Origin: Acholoe squamosa
Lineage: Eukaryota > Annelida > Polychaeta > Phyllodocida > Polynoidae
Assembly (NCBI GenBank): GCA_949317995.1
Contig: OX439037.1
Span: 17,968,324 to 18,032,323 of the forward strand
DNA length: 64,000 bases
Direction of reading: 5' to 3'
Each line of letters starts with the position of its first letter. The stretch's first letter is position 1. The notes below the pieces were generated by a model. It did not search any database and was not told the origin of the DNA. It worked only from the letters and a program-made list of their open reading frames with translations. Shown here one piece after another: positions 24,357-36,992 of this stretch. Made by a program: the position numbers and the translations under genes.

Positions 24357-26581
24357 AGCTTAATAATGGTCATCTATTGAGGATGAAGTAGGCCCCATTA
24401 TTAGATTATGCCCTCTAACTCAGACATTGGTGGTATTTCTGTTCTGAGAATTTTATAGGGCCATGTCACCATATCAAGCAGTATTCAAAATGACAGACCA
24501 ATTCCAACTAATAATTTGTTTTGATTCTAAAGCTAATGTATCTACACTGCAAGTAAGTGATTAAGCATACAAAATAAATTTGTGTCAATTTGTTGCTAGC
24601 ATGTTATACAGTAGCAACAGTCTGACAGATTATGTCTATCATCAGCCCTCATTAGGTCCTCAATACATCACAATGCTGCACGCAAAGAGGCTCAGGCTGT
24701 TTTCAGAATTATGAGAGTATGAGAGGCAATCACTGATCTATGAAAAAAGGAATACTTAATAGCATTTGCTCAAGATATAACTAAAAGGACACTTCTCTTT
24801 TTCTTCTAGGTCAATTTTAATCTGAGGCAAATAGTAACAAACAACTTTGTGGTCATGGGTTGATAAAATGCACCAAGGGCCTAAGGTTTACGAAGGTGGT
24901 CCTCCATACGGGAACTGCCCTGAGGGTTTGACATTCACCCTCTCAAGTAGGACTGACATCTGCTTCCTTCTAATGGCCTGTGGGTGCCTCGCCATTAGTC
25001 TGCTTGACAATCCGCTTGGGTCTAGTTTGGAAAAGACCCTATTTCCAGCTCTGAAGTACTTACTGGTTCAGCTTGAGTTTTTATGGTTTCTGAGACATAC
25101 TTGTGAGGTGAGGTACTAAATTGTCACTGTTATTAAGTGTCATGGCTGTCAGGGAAATGTGGGATAAAATTCCATCATCTTGTCTACCAAAGTAAATAAT
25201 ATCAAGCTGATTGTGAAACTTCCAAATGAGGTTGATACTCTCCAAACCCTTCCGATTTTGTAAAGTATGACCGGAATGGGTAAATAACAAGGCATCAGTA
25301 GGAGCCAAACGCTCCTCTTGCATTGTTAGAGCTGCTCTAATGTCATGTGAGTCAGATCAATAGGAACTGCTTACAGAAAGAAGTGACTGCTCAGACAGAG
25401 GGAGCTGGTGGAGGTGAGAGATGAGCAGTTCAAACCAAGTTAGAGGTGTTTCTCAATCTTATGTGGGTCGCTGAACTTCGGGGGTTTCATGCAGCCTCAT
25501 TCAGCGATAATTATAATCTTAATTATATTTGACCAGGAACAATCGGGAATCATCAGCCCAAACTTTGCCAAAGAATCCAATAGAATCAGAAGATTGAATT
25601 TAATGGCCCGAACACCAAATTCAATACAGTGTGTCACCTTCTTTTATAAACAGCGTTATTGCATCTGAGCTATAACCTTCATATTCAGGTTATACACTGA
25701 GCTTCATTATAGAATTTTTATCCTAAAACATTTAGTATACAAACTACAACTTGTACAGGATAGTGTTGGCTTGTTTGCACCCTAAAGCACCTTCCTAATT
25801 GTGTGAAGGGTTGCCATATAGGGCCTGTAACAATGTACAAGACACCAGTAGAGGCTAGTTTCTCCCCTTAACCGATAGAACTGGTCCTATGTCAAGTCAG
25901 TCAAGGCAGCATCATCTCTGAGCAACTCAGAGACCCCAGTAACAGGGCATGGGTTTGAAAAAGATCCCTCTGCATATCCCCTGGTCACTGTTACTGTTGC
26001 AGGTTCATAAACAAAGTGTGCAGTTCTTTCACCATTTCAGGTAATGAATTCAATTGTGCCACTGGTGGAGTTATTGGATTGACAAAAGGGATTCATGTTA
26101 CATGAAATGATATTTAGGAAAACAAATTTTTAAATTCATGATTAAGACTAATGTAATGCTGACATAGAAATTACTCATGTGCTTGGTACATTGGTTTCAG
26201 ATATTTGACAATTATTACACAGCCTAATTAATGTTGACAACATGGAGATTCTTTTGACGGTCCAAAAATTAGCATTATGGTAAACTGGGGGTAATTTGGT
26301 AAAAGTAGCAGTATTTTCAAGAAAAAGGGGGCTCATTTCAAGGCCAAAAAGTCAGCGTTTTTCAAGAAAAGGGGGTATTTTTTCACCCCAATGGGGTTAT
26401 TGTCGAAGGCTCATACCGAGCATGCTGTCAGTTTGTTCAGAGAGTGCAGGGACCGGGACTCAATGCTGAATCAGTCAATACTTTTGATTTTATAACAGCA
26501 AAGCAATAATGACTTTTTTATAAGTGTAATGACAGTTAAAAAGAAGTTTCATGTATCAAATACCAAATAAATTTCCCAGAA

Positions 26582-26641
<60 letters not shown>
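26582..26641. repeat. (TC)n microsatellite in block A
   Basis: About 60 bp of TC repeat with few interruptions. The matching place in block B holds much larger TA, GA and TC arrays. Confidence 0.95.
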
Positions 26642-26643
<2 letters not shown>

Positions 26644-27959
26644 ATTCTCCCTCCACACCACAATAATTACCAAATTTCGCTGCGTGGCTATTGCTGTGTG
26701 CTGCAGTAATGGTTAAAACAGTTAGAAGTTGAAGCATAGTTCCAACCTACTGCTTACTGCATTAGCAGTCAAGAGGAATTCATGAGATACATTTGGCTAT
26801 CTTTGCCTGTTGGTTATGTAGCAACAGACTTAGCAAATTCATTGGCCATAGAAGACATCACAAAAATGATTTTGTTGTTCCTCGTATACAAAGAAAAGAT
26901 GTGGTCATGTAAAATTAAATTCCTTATTGCATGCTAAAAACTTGAAAAGATCCCTCAGATCTCAGTGCATGTGTGGTTATATACACTTTACATATTCTAG
27001 CTGGCAATTTTCCTTTCAAAGAAAAAAAACTGTTCCTTCTTTGCGACTGTCAACCTTCAGAGGTACATCTGTAAGCAAATTGGTTAAATGCCAGGAGACA
27101 GCCTGCCTTATGGCTGAGACAGTATATTGAATTTGTGCTAGCTATAAATACCTAAATGTTTATCCTCAGCCAACAGGGAGCCATGACTTGCCATTTTCTC
27201 TCCATACTGATATGTCAGAGCTAGTTTGCTGTAGATGTTTGATGTATGTACTGAATATGCCATTAACTGTATTGGCCCACCTTAGACAGAACGTCCCAAT
27301 GTTAAAGCCACAGAGATTTGTTCTCTCAACATCAGAGCTAGTTAAATTTGTTTAAAAGAGGAGCAAAATGCCTTAATGTGATCTAAGAAAGTAAAAAATG
27401 GACTGCAACACTATGCAAAGAAGCCTTTGTTTTGTTTCTATTCTTCTACTACTAGGGACAAATGACTTTGTGTCTTCAGGATTAGTTGAAAAAAGTTGTA
27501 AGCTTCTTCAAATCACCATTTCCCTATGGCACCATCCTCAACATTGCAACTTTGAGGCAGCTCTAACACCACACCCCTTCTTATGGGCACCTAGTGCCCT
27601 AGGAATGGTCCTCCTATTCTGAAAATAGGCCTGGGACTGGTTTTACTGAGGCCCTTTCACGGCGGAGGTAACTTCGTCAATCCCAATTTTAGATTTCAAA
27701 GACATTTCATAACCCTCCTGGTAAAATAGATGTATTTCAACTCACATTGCAAGTCCATTAGCAGGTTTTGAGAACAGTGGATGGGATTCCCAGTAGCAAA
27801 AAGGTTTGGCACAAATAGTTTCCAATCTACTGTAATCACTATCTAGTCTTTATGGCCATTAAAACTTGGACTTCACTCTTTTTGATCAGGTATTTGATGA
27901 TGTTTTTTGAGCTGGATAAAAGCCCTCCATTACCAGGTGTCTTAATAGTACTGTTACAG

Positions 27960-28990
27960 CGGTGCTAATTTGGCTCATTCAAGACAGTTTTTACTGATAA
28001 CTGTATGTAAGGTTATTTCTTTACCAAAATCTTATTCTTTCCTATAAAATCTATGTAAAAGACTTACCTGTATTTGTGTTGCCATGGCAACTGGCACTAC
28101 GGGTCTGTGACATTTTTGGCATTAAGTGGTTTTCAAAGTAGACCCCCTTCTCGGGACTACTTTAGCTACTTTTTTAAAATGTAATTTTTTTTAATTTCAC
28201 GTCTTTTTTCCTGTTTCTTTTTTCTTTCTCAATTTTTGGAATAATTAATGTTTCAAATTAGAGACCCAGCTATATGTTTTCTGCCATTTGGAAATTATTC
28301 CTTTAATAACAACAGCTACCATGTGTTTGCATCTCACTAGGACAGATAGTGCCATATCTATAATTTGTACATGCAGTTTAGCTTTTTCACACTTTGATTC
28401 ATTGATGTATGGTAACATAACCTTCTAGGAGAAGGGCCAAAATACATGCTCTGATTTGATTTATGATATATGTATTTTGCAGAACATGACTCTGGCTTTA
28501 TTATGAAGTAATTGGACACATTATTCATTAGATTGGGACAAACACAATAGAGAATTTCAGCCAAAGTAGCACAAATTGCCATAGACTTTTAGAGCTGAGG
28601 TAGCATTTTCCCCCATTTTCACACTGTCAACAACTAATGTTCACTAAATTTAATTTTCGCGGTTAATTGGGGGAGTTGATTTCTATCGTCAGATATGAGG
28701 GATGTCAATGTGTTGTCTATGTCTCAGATGGGGGGTAAATGTGGTGACACCTAATTCTGGTGCTCTCTAGCAATGCAATTCATCACTAAAGAAAAACTTT
28801 GGAAAAAAAATTGAGTTTCAAAATAGCCCCACCTTGGGGTGCATTTTTTGACATGAAAAAACTAAAGAAGGTTTTAATCAAGCCAAAATGAGTTTATCTT
28901 TGATATTGATTGGTTTGATGAATCAAAAACATGCTTTTCTGTCTCCAGTTAGTCTTACCAACACTTGTTTTGGCTGACTGCAAAGTAGCC
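27960..28990. repeat. 1.0-kb segment present only in block A, with an X-box repeat
   Basis: Block B joins directly across this segment (near 47,690), so it is an insertion in A or a deletion in B. It includes a perfect X-box palindrome GTTGCCATGGCAAC at 28,078-28,091 within sequence like the other X-box repeats. No TIRs were resolved at its edges and no gene was seen. Confidence 0.6.
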
Positions 28991-30330
28991 CCAGGAACTA
29001 GAAAGAAGAGTCTATAAGAGTCTAATAATAAGCTAGATTTGCTGCTTCACAGTGTGAGCAACTCTAGTTCCCATAGTTGAAATCAGAACAAAAAGTGGAC
29101 ATTTGGAGCTGCATCTGCATTCATATAAACATATTACCCAGTCTTCTTTGTTGCAAACAGTGTACATTTAAGTCTTGCTATATATTATCATGTATAATAT
29201 TAAGTATATCTATAAGGAAGAGGTGAAGGGGACCATCCCCTCAAGATCCTATTAGCTTGCGCGTATGTTTGTACTGAAAGCCACCAAACTTCAATTGATC
29301 AATTTTAGACCTTCTTCATGAACGTAAAAGAACTACTATGACTCACAGAGGCATTCTGAATAACATTTATATGTCATATATAAAGAGTTCTCAAGGGTGA
29401 TTTAGCCGCAGACTCAATTCAGAATTTCAACAACTGAGTTAATCTGTCTATGTTAGGGGCTCAGCATGTTATCATAAACTATAAACAACGTTGTTGATGC
29501 CTTGTTATTGCTGATAATCCTTTATGAACTAGCTTTGGTTGTGAAAGTGCAATGGGTTATGCAATGTCATGAATATTAACCCTTGTTCAAAGCGTCCACA
29601 ATTCTGTAGCTGGTCAGTGGCTTTATTTTACCTGCATTGAAAAAAGCAAAGAGTGACGAAGATACAAAATACCTACACAACAACTGTCTATAGCAGTCCA
29701 AGAATTTTGTTATTCACTTCCCTTTTGTTATGAGAGTCAATGACATGGGTAGGTGCAGATTCCTCTCGTGTAAAGATAAAGAAAGCAAACCTCACACATG
29801 CTGTCAATTACAATAAGATTGCCCTTTTGAAAGACAAAAACCCAGCATATTTTCAAAAACTAATCTTCTCATTGTTTGACGTGAATTGCATGTTGAAACT
29901 TCATCCCATTTGTCAATAACCGATTTATCAAAGTACCTTGCACCTATGCAAAAAAAAAGGAAATTAGTCATTCCTTCAGTTATCAGCTGAATGGAATAAA
30001 TCTATAATTAGTCCCTAAGCTAATTTCTCATGCCTCCTGAAAAATAAGGCACTGTCAAAAGGCACCACTTGTCGTGATTTGGCCGTTTTGATGCTGAATA
30101 GATCGTTCAAAATGGAACATATATATGTGTTTTTATCATTTATTCTGACATGGGTTAGAGCTATAGGGGGAACCCCAGTTTTACATATCTCTGAGCCATA
30201 TTCTGGGAGTCAGGTGCCTAAAACTACCCCAAAAGACTAGTTTCTTATAAATAAAACCTAAATGTGCATATATGAAATGGAATAAAAAGGAAATTAAAGG
30301 TAGGTGTGCAGATATACATTACCAGGTATA

Positions 30331-30377
30331 GTTAATAAACCAAGACTCTGAAATGATTAGAGTCTTGGTTTATTAAC
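30331..30377. repeat. Perfect 19-bp hairpin at the LINE fragment's 5' edge
   Basis: GTTAATAAACCAAGACTCT (30,331-30,349) and its exact reverse complement (30,359-30,377) are separated by 9 nt. The right arm is the start of the readable reverse-transcriptase frame (WFINTR), so the left arm is an inverted duplicate of LINE sequence. This fits an insertion with 5' inversion or template switching. Confidence 0.85.
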
Positions 30378-30725
30378 ACGCGTCTGACAGTAAACTCTGA
30401 TAAATTGAAGGTTGTGTGGTATGGCTCGATCAATAAGCTGAGTAAAACAAAAGGTATCAATCTACATTTATGTAACAAGGAGCTTGAGGTACTTGACAAC
30501 TACTGTTACCTAGGTTTGAAGCTTGATAGTGCTCTTAGTTTTGCCCCAGCCTCAAAGGACCTGTGTAGCAAAGTTCATCATAGGCTATTTAGTTTTAGTA
30601 AGTTCCGTAACAGTCTAACTGAAAACGTTGCAATAACTGTGTATAAAGATACTATCTTATCTGTCTTTGATTATGCTTGCTTTGCCTGTGCAAATGATGG
30701 GCTCCTAAAAAAATGTAATTGTTAA
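30357..30725 (+). pseudogene. C-terminal reverse-transcriptase fragment of a LINE
   Basis: The frame reads WFINTRLTVNSDKLKVVWYGS, then a YCYLGLKLDSALSF motif and a VYKDTILSVFDYA segment. This is the thumb-like region that follows the catalytic motifs in Jockey/CR1-type LINE polymerases; the same layout occurs in the intact LINE at 43-46 kb (TLTINVQKTKW, FPYLGLLMDTELKF, VFKSMILPIFDYC). Endonuclease and catalytic motifs are missing through 5' truncation, and the frame ends early at TGTTAA. Similarity continues out of frame to about 30,840 (CYPYELATREQF-like). It is absent from block B, so it inserted after the duplication. Confidence 0.8.
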
Positions 30726-31000
30726 CATTGCGCCCTTAGACCACTTATGTTGCTTAAGTGTTATCCCTATGAATTAGCCACTAGGGAGCAGTTCGCTAGG
30801 ACTGCACCTATGGTGGCACATAATATTACAATGAGCCACATCTGTAGCAACTAGTAGCATGCAATTGTTAACATTGAGCCTTTAATACCACTTATGTTGG
30901 TTAATTGTTATCCCTTTGAGTTGGCCACTAGGGAGCTGTTTGCTTGGACCGCACCTATGGTGGCTGACAATAATACAACTAGGTAATGCGTATTATACAA
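30717..31000 (+). repeat. 146-bp tandem duplication in the LINE 3' region
   Basis: AATTGTTAACATTG starts at 30,717 and again at 30,863. Both units contain ACCACTTATGTTG, GTTATCCCT, GCCACTAGGGAGC and GCACCTATGGTGGC. They are about 85% alike, so the duplication is not recent. Confidence 0.85.
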
Positions 31001-31350
31001 AGTCTCTTGTCTTGGTCTACTGTTATCTGGTACAAGAATTAGTGTGCTATCAATCAATTTCAGTCCTTTTATTCCCACTTTATGCAAATGCCAACTAGCA
31101 TGAGTAGTAATCACTGATGAGGTCAATTTTTCTATTTTTGTACATAGTATATAGTGTAATGTGTATATTTAATATTTATTATTTATTGATTGTATGCACT
31201 CATCGTTCATTCTAATTTGCTTTATCACCATACACATTATCTGTGCAAACAAATTTGGTGTAACAGAAGAGCAAGGAATTCATCTTATTGTCATGCTACC
31301 ACTTTTGTATGATCGTGATTTGACAATAAAACACTTTCAAACCTCAAAAA
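30726..31350 (+). mobile_element. LINE fragment 3' tail
   Basis: Non-coding remainder of the LINE fragment, ending near GACAATAAAACACTTTC, a polyadenylation-type AATAAA followed by CAAACCTC and an A run. The precise 3' end is uncertain. Confidence 0.5.
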
Positions 31351-32309
31351 AAAGAGATTTTTTAAAAACATTTTGGATATTTATAGACTGTTTGGTTAAT
31401 TTTCGGGAAGATTAGTCTCATGCCCAAAGATTGGTCTCTAGTTCAGATATAAATGTACTACATGGACTAATAAAATATTGTATATTCATTCTTAACGTCC
31501 ACCTGAATATTTATAAAAAAAAAATTGGGAGCCTGCTTCCTACACAGAGAAGTACAGATGGATTGATGTATCATGGGGTAGGCTTAGTAGGAGATTCATC
31601 TCACGCCCTGTTTATGCACGCATGAATAACATCCAGGCTTTTCGTTTCTAATAATCCTCTTTATGATCCCTAAGTACCTATGTATGAAAGTAATAACACC
31701 TGTGAATGGCGGTTTCCTACTACCACCCAATACAGAGATATACCTATCATAATGAGAGGGAGAATCATCTCACGCCCGGGAGATTTGTCTTACACCCTTG
31801 CAATACCAAAGCTGTAGAATCTGGGACAAAGGGCAAATGGGAAGGTCAAGGTCGTGTTCAATCTCATCGAGAGCCGTAGATAAAATGTAGTATCTGACCT
31901 TTTAGGAAGACAGGGCAGAGACCAAATGAAGATTAAAAGTAAAAAGGGGGTTCACATGGTACTAGATATCCCTCTTTCAAAAAGTGTACCTACAGAGACT
32001 ATCTTACAAAAACTTCGCCATCATTATACTTGTGGCCGATTTTCTAAATCTCGTGGTCATCCGCCTGCTGGTTCAGATTCAGATTCTAGCAGCTCCAGCA
32101 ATAATGCATATCATTTTCTCTCAGCTAGAAAATGAAGAAAATCAGAGCCAATGTAGTTATTCTATAGTTCATAATATAGGGTAAGGTATCTTTTTTAATT
32201 ATCATTCAAGAAGTTGAAGGTAAATATAAGGTTGGATAATAAACAAAAGGGGTGTCATAGTGCACAAGGGTAGGGAGTGAGACGAATCTCCACCCTCCTT
32301 TAATAGTCT
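31351..32309. other. Block A-only DNA
   Basis: No counterpart in block B. It holds several TCATCTCACGCCC-type repeats (about 31,600-31,780) and short ORFs but no recognised gene. Confidence 0.4.
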
Positions 32310-32949
32310 CCCTTCATCCTGCTGGGGAATGGCTGTGCCTGTGCTTTGCTATATGGGAACTGTCGTTCTTAACATGAAATATAGATCCAGTTATAACTCC
32401 CCTAATGATAGATCCAGTAAAACATCAAGGGGGCTATTCACACATCTCAAGAATCATCGCAGGTCACGGTGCAAACTATGTGTGCATGCTTAGATCATGC
32501 ATTAGTAAGGTGATGATTTCAGGTAAACAAACAGTGGTAGTAATTGCCTCTTAGCTGAACCAATTATCCGCTTTCATCCCATTGTCTAGCTGTCTGTGCC
32601 AGTAGGATACCCCACATCAATTGCTCCTAGAATAGTAAAAGAACAGAGCCATCTGTTATGTGTGGCAGACCTGCGTAGAAATTGACAGAGGGAGTAAAGT
32701 ACACTTTGGCAAGAATCAGGCTGCCAGTCTACTTTAGCCTCACATATATAGTTAGTAGTATTTGATTCACGAAAACTCATTTGACTTGTATTTATTTTAT
32801 GTTATTATTGGCCCTTAACCAAAGGTATTGTAGTATACCAACCTAGCGGGATACATTATTGAACAATTAGAAAACTCACTTTATTCAGTGCAGACATTTT
32901 AGGGTGCATTATGTAACAACTGGTGCCCATCATGCTTATCTTGGGGGGG

Positions 32950-34797
32950 GGGGCTATACATAAATGATTGGTGGTTTATGGAGCTGTGGTATTCCTTTAT
33001 CAGGGTGATACCAAAGGGGAAGAAGGAACTACCCAGACCAAAAAAATCCTGCTGAATCCAGAATGCGTGATCATGATTCTCAGAAATTGACCAAAAGTAC
33101 CCAAAAATGAAGTTTGATGATGAAAATATTTCAAAATGTACAAAAGTAATATTGAAATGATTAGACTACCTATCTCATAAATCCAAAGCATCCTGAGCAA
33201 TGTAAGACTATCTCCCAAAAGGCCTAAATACTGAAGCTTACTCCTTACCTAACCTATTCTCCTCTGTAATCACTTTCCCATAGTGTACCTATCCTCAATC
33301 TGCCTATCATTCATTTTACCTATCCCTCATTGTGACTATCCCTCAGACCCTCATGTTTAAACTGCATTGTTCATCTGTCTATTTAAGCCTCAATGGTTAA
33401 CAGTACATTGCCTGTAATGTCTACTATTTTAATCTTACCTATCCTTCATAATTCCTATCATAAAGTCTACCTATCCCTCATTGAGCCTATCCCCCAACTG
33501 TGCACATCCCTGATATTTGACTTGCATATCGGTCCCTAGCACCCATGTTTCTTTCTTTTACATTTGCTCATCTTACTAGGTACTGTCTGTACCTATCCCT
33601 CAAACTGCTTATTGCACATACTACATATCCCCCTTGCCACCCATCCTTTTTTGAATACCAGGACCTATCCCTCATGCTCTCCATATGACTTTCTTACCTA
33701 TCTCAACTCAGCTCAATCTAGCCAGCTCTCTTTCTATATAGATCTAAAACTGTGTTCAATTCCTTCCACCTATCTCCAGATCTAGCCTTGTGATATATAC
33801 CTATCCCCCATTGTGCCTATCCTCCATTCTACATATCACTAATGTTTGCTATGCATATCCCTCTGCATATCCCTGAAATACAATGGGGGTGTATGTTTCA
33901 TTAAACATCTACTAAAAGTTAGTAAGAAAGAGCAAAATGTGAGTGGTATAAAGAGAGTTGTTTAGGCAGACCAGGGGATATGTACACTATGAAGAACAGA
34001 CAGACTGGGGATAGGTAAACTGAATGATATGCAGCATGAATGATAGGTAGATGTATGACAGCTATATAGAGAACATGAGGGATAGGTATTCAAATGGATG
34101 GGTAGAAAGAGGGATAGGTAGTATGAACAATAAGCAGTTTAAGGGATAGGCACAGACAGTACCTTGTAAAATGAGCAAACATAAAAGAATGAAAGCATGG
34201 TGCTAGGGACCAATATGCAAGTCAAATATGAGGGGTGTGCACAGTTGGGAGATAGGCTCAATGAGGGATAGGTAGATTTTATGATAGGAATTATGAAGGA
34301 TAGGTAAGATCAAAATAGTAGACATTATAAGCAATGTACTGTTAACCATTGAGGCTTAGATGAAAAATGCATTTTTAACATAGGGTCTGAGGGATAGTCA
34401 CCATGAGGGATAGGTAAAATGAATGATAGGCAGGATGAGTGATAGGTACACTAATTGATATGGTGTATGTGGGATAGGCAGAGCAATGCACAGACACAGT
34501 ATTTGTCAGATTGAGAGATGGGCATCATTTGTGTATGTGGGTTGAGGTACTAACATTGATTGAGATGTATCTTTAAAGATTTCCAATTATTTTCAATATC
34601 ACTTTAGTACATTTTTAAAATATTTCTCCCATCAAACCTCAATTTTAGGTACTTTTAGTCAAAGTCTGAGAATAGAGACTATCATTTTTGGATTTAGCAG
34701 GATGTTTTGGATTAGGTGGTCCCTTCGCTTCATTTGATATCCCTTCCATAAAGATACATGATAGCTCCATAAACCCCCTTATCCTACATAGGGCCCA
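32950..34797. mobile_element. 1.85-kb foldback element with about 0.88-kb inverted arms
   Basis: The left arm (about 32,955-33,880) and right arm (about 33,930-34,790) are inverted copies of each other at roughly 85% identity. Outer parts pair GGTTTATGGAGCT with AGCTCCATAAACC and TCCTGCTGAATCC with GGATTTAGCAGGA. Inner parts are degenerate tandem TACCTATCCCTCAT words on the left and ATGAGGGATAGGTA on the right. The loop is about 50 bp. No transposase ORF. Present only in block A. This matches the architecture of foldback transposons (long arms built of subrepeats), but no relation to a named family is shown. Confidence 0.85.
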
Positions 34798-34828
34798 ATA
34801 GTTAAGACATAAAGTAGCCTAGTTTCAT

Positions 34829-34842
34829 GGGGGGGGGGGGGG
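34829..34842 (+). repeat. G14 run
   Basis: Fourteen Gs followed by TAGAGGGGGG just outside the foldback element. A possible G-quadruplex; the run length is likely polymorphic. Confidence 0.85.
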
Positions 34843-35050
34843 TAGAGGGGGGCTGGCCTTCACTATAGGACTGTATGGAGTCACCTATCCTATACTGTAC
34901 CATCCTTGCTAATGGGAACAAACAAACTTCAGGCTTGTAAAAGAAAAAAGAAACAGACAAAAAGCAGTAAGCCTCCTTAAATTGGAGCATTGTCCTCCTT
35001 GAAGGCACCTGCCCTAACATCACCACGTTAAGGTAGGTCTTGAAATTGGG

Positions 35051-35079
35051 CAGTCGTAGCCTGTTAAGAAATGGCCTCC
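35051..35079 (+). repeat. Isolated right end of MITE family 1
   Basis: CAGTCGTAGCCTGTTAAGAA followed by ATGGCCTCC matches the right TIR of MITE family 1. It stands alone, 59 bp before a complete copy. Confidence 0.8.
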
Positions 35080-35138
35080 TGACTGAAGAGGAGTCTACTA
35101 GAAAGGTTAATGCCAGCACAAACATTCAATGTGACTCA

Positions 35139-35401
35139 GGAGGCCATTTCTCAATGTACTACGACTGCACACAACCACTACAATTTAAAAATGCCAAGAA
35201 TAAGCCAGGCTATCGTAGGAACTGCCCTACGACTGCTCACTACGATTAACAGCTATGCGGTAATTACATAAGGTTTAGTAGGGCAGTCGTACTGGTGCAG
35301 ATATTAGGGACTACTAGTGCATGGTACTGTTATGGCCAAATTATTAGGTTCTCACTACGATTTTAAGGACAACAGTCGTAGTGTGTTAAGAAATGGCCTC
35401 C
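35139..35401 (+). mobile_element. MITE family 1, copy 2 (263 bp)
   Basis: Complete copy with TIRs GGAGGCCATTTCTCAATGTA and TGTTAAGAAATGGCCTCC, same orientation as the copy at 321-582. A 69-codon frame running into it is formed by the repeat and is not a gene. Confidence 0.9.
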
Positions 35402-36240
35402 TGACCCGACACAGACTGAGTGCACATCAGATTTGCATACGATCTGATACGAGTCTGGGACATCCACAAACCGCATTGACAGGACGAGATTTACATCTAG
35501 TCTGTGGCCCATATATGTCTTTCGTCAATCCTGTTTGTGCCAGGCTCTAGTCTGTTGCATTAAGGAAGACACTTATTTTACACAAGTTTCCTGTCATTCT
35601 CAGTGCTTTCTATTATGCTTGTGCATTTCCATGAAAAATAATTTTTACCTAGTACACAGAGAGTTTAAGTCGAATGCTTATGTTAAACTAAATAAATGCA
35701 TGTTACTGTGATTCTTCAGCCATATGAATTCCAGATATTGTCTGGGTCTCTCTTTTGTCTCAAAGTGCCTCAATTGTCTCAAACTGACAAATTGATCCTA
35801 AGAACCTGCCATCACAGACCAATCAAATGAAAGATGATTTAGAATGGGAAATGATTATCAGACGGAAATGATTCTCATATTCTGTAAGGACCCTTCCTGA
35901 CCAGATTGGTTCAGTATGAGAACAGGATGTGTGATATGTCACCACAGACACTCCCTGATCTCAATATATGGCTCTTGGCAGATCTCCCAGCCTTCAACAA
36001 GATTCAGAATAACCTGTGTTCTTTTCAGTCTCCCAATCCTTTTTGCAACCAGTCCTGTAATTATACAATTTTATTCTCCTGCATGAGTGGTTTAGAATTG
36101 ATACTTTAGATAGTACTGAAAATAGATCATACCTCAATTGAGGAAAGTGTCCAAGGAACGATAGTGAGGCCAACATAGTAGAGACTGATATCCAGAATAT
36201 CCTTGGCGTTTTATTCTAAATTTAGGGAACTTCTTCTTTA
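35402..36240. other. Unassigned DNA
   Basis: No supported gene or shared repeat. Two overlapping ORFs of 60-67 codons on opposite strands have no recognisable domain. Confidence 0.4.
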
Positions 36241-36249
36241 TCAATCTGA

Positions 36250-36456
36250 GGGTGTAGAATTCAATGGGAGTAGTCGTTTTCAAAATTGTCAGCTCCTGTT
36301 GCCATGGCAACTACTGTCCATAGTAAGAGTAGAAAAACAACGAAGCACCTTGAAATGAGCTGATGTGCTTTTTATTTTAGCTAAGGTAAATGGTTGCCAT
36401 GGCAACAGGAACAAAAAATGCTGAAAAAACAACCAGTACCAATTCTACGCAAACAC
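36250..36456 (+). repeat. X-box repeat with two perfect X-boxes 95 bp apart
   Basis: GTTGCCATGGCAAC occurs at 36,298-36,311 and again at 36,393-36,406. Each is a perfect 14-bp palindrome matching the RFX consensus GTNRCCNNRGYAAC. The surrounding AT-rich sequence resembles the other X-box repeats. A 222-bp MITE interrupts it at 36,457. Confidence 0.75.
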
Positions 36457-36678
36457 CCCAGCAAATTGTCTTCATCTATCGCCATGATTGGTCATCAATG
36501 GTGACTCCTTTTTGAGTGATAACTCATTCCGTTATCTTTCGCCACTGTGTGTTAGACTCACATGGCATAGAAATTGCTATTCCTGGTGATCTTGTGCTAT
36601 AACGACGTCATGTTCCATCTAGCGACATGTGTGAGCCACTTCACACAGGTTGATGAGGACTCACGACAATTTGCTGGG
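36457..36678 (+). mobile_element. MITE family 2, copy 1 (222 bp)
   Basis: TIRs CCCAGCAAATTGTC and GACAATTTGCTGGG, with ACAC directly outside both ends as a candidate 4-bp target duplication. The second copy (63,647-63,868, inverted) is also 222 bp and about 90% identical. No ORF. Confidence 0.9.
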
Positions 36679-36992
36679 ACACTTTATTATAGCATCTTCT
36701 ATGAATGTTGAGTTGATGATTTTTCTGTATTGTGGAAATGGTAGCCTACTATTCTGGCTGTTGTCTGATATGGCTGTAATGATTTAAAAGGGGACTGGCA
36801 AGACTGAAACATTTCACAACAAGTGTGATGAAACTTTTATTTCCTGCCATGGTTTCTATTTTTCGGATTAGTTCACCACTTCACAATATAGAGGAAATAT
36901 CAGCATGTAAAAAGGAAATGCTTCTTTGAATAATTTTCCAACCAGAAAATCATTGTCTGGATGCACTTCACAGTAGTGAGACAGCTATTTCC

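Larger units (their letters stand above)
24780..35045 (+). repeat. Duplicated block A
   Basis: Collinear with block B (38,580-52,550) on the same strand. Anchors (A to B): 24,790-25,130 to 38,590-39,080; 25,250-25,450 to 39,355-39,560; 25,540-25,700 to 39,655-39,800; 26,510-26,590 to 41,920-41,970; 26,656-26,820 to 42,110-42,310; 26,860-26,960 to 46,545-46,640; 26,985-27,215 to 46,770-47,017; 27,490-27,960 to 47,285-47,690; 28,990-29,260 to 47,690-48,240; 29,270-30,060 to 48,235-49,290; 32,310-32,720 to 49,980-50,400; 34,930-35,040 to 52,400-52,545. Identity by eye is roughly 75-88%. No host ORF is conserved between the blocks. Confidence 0.85.
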
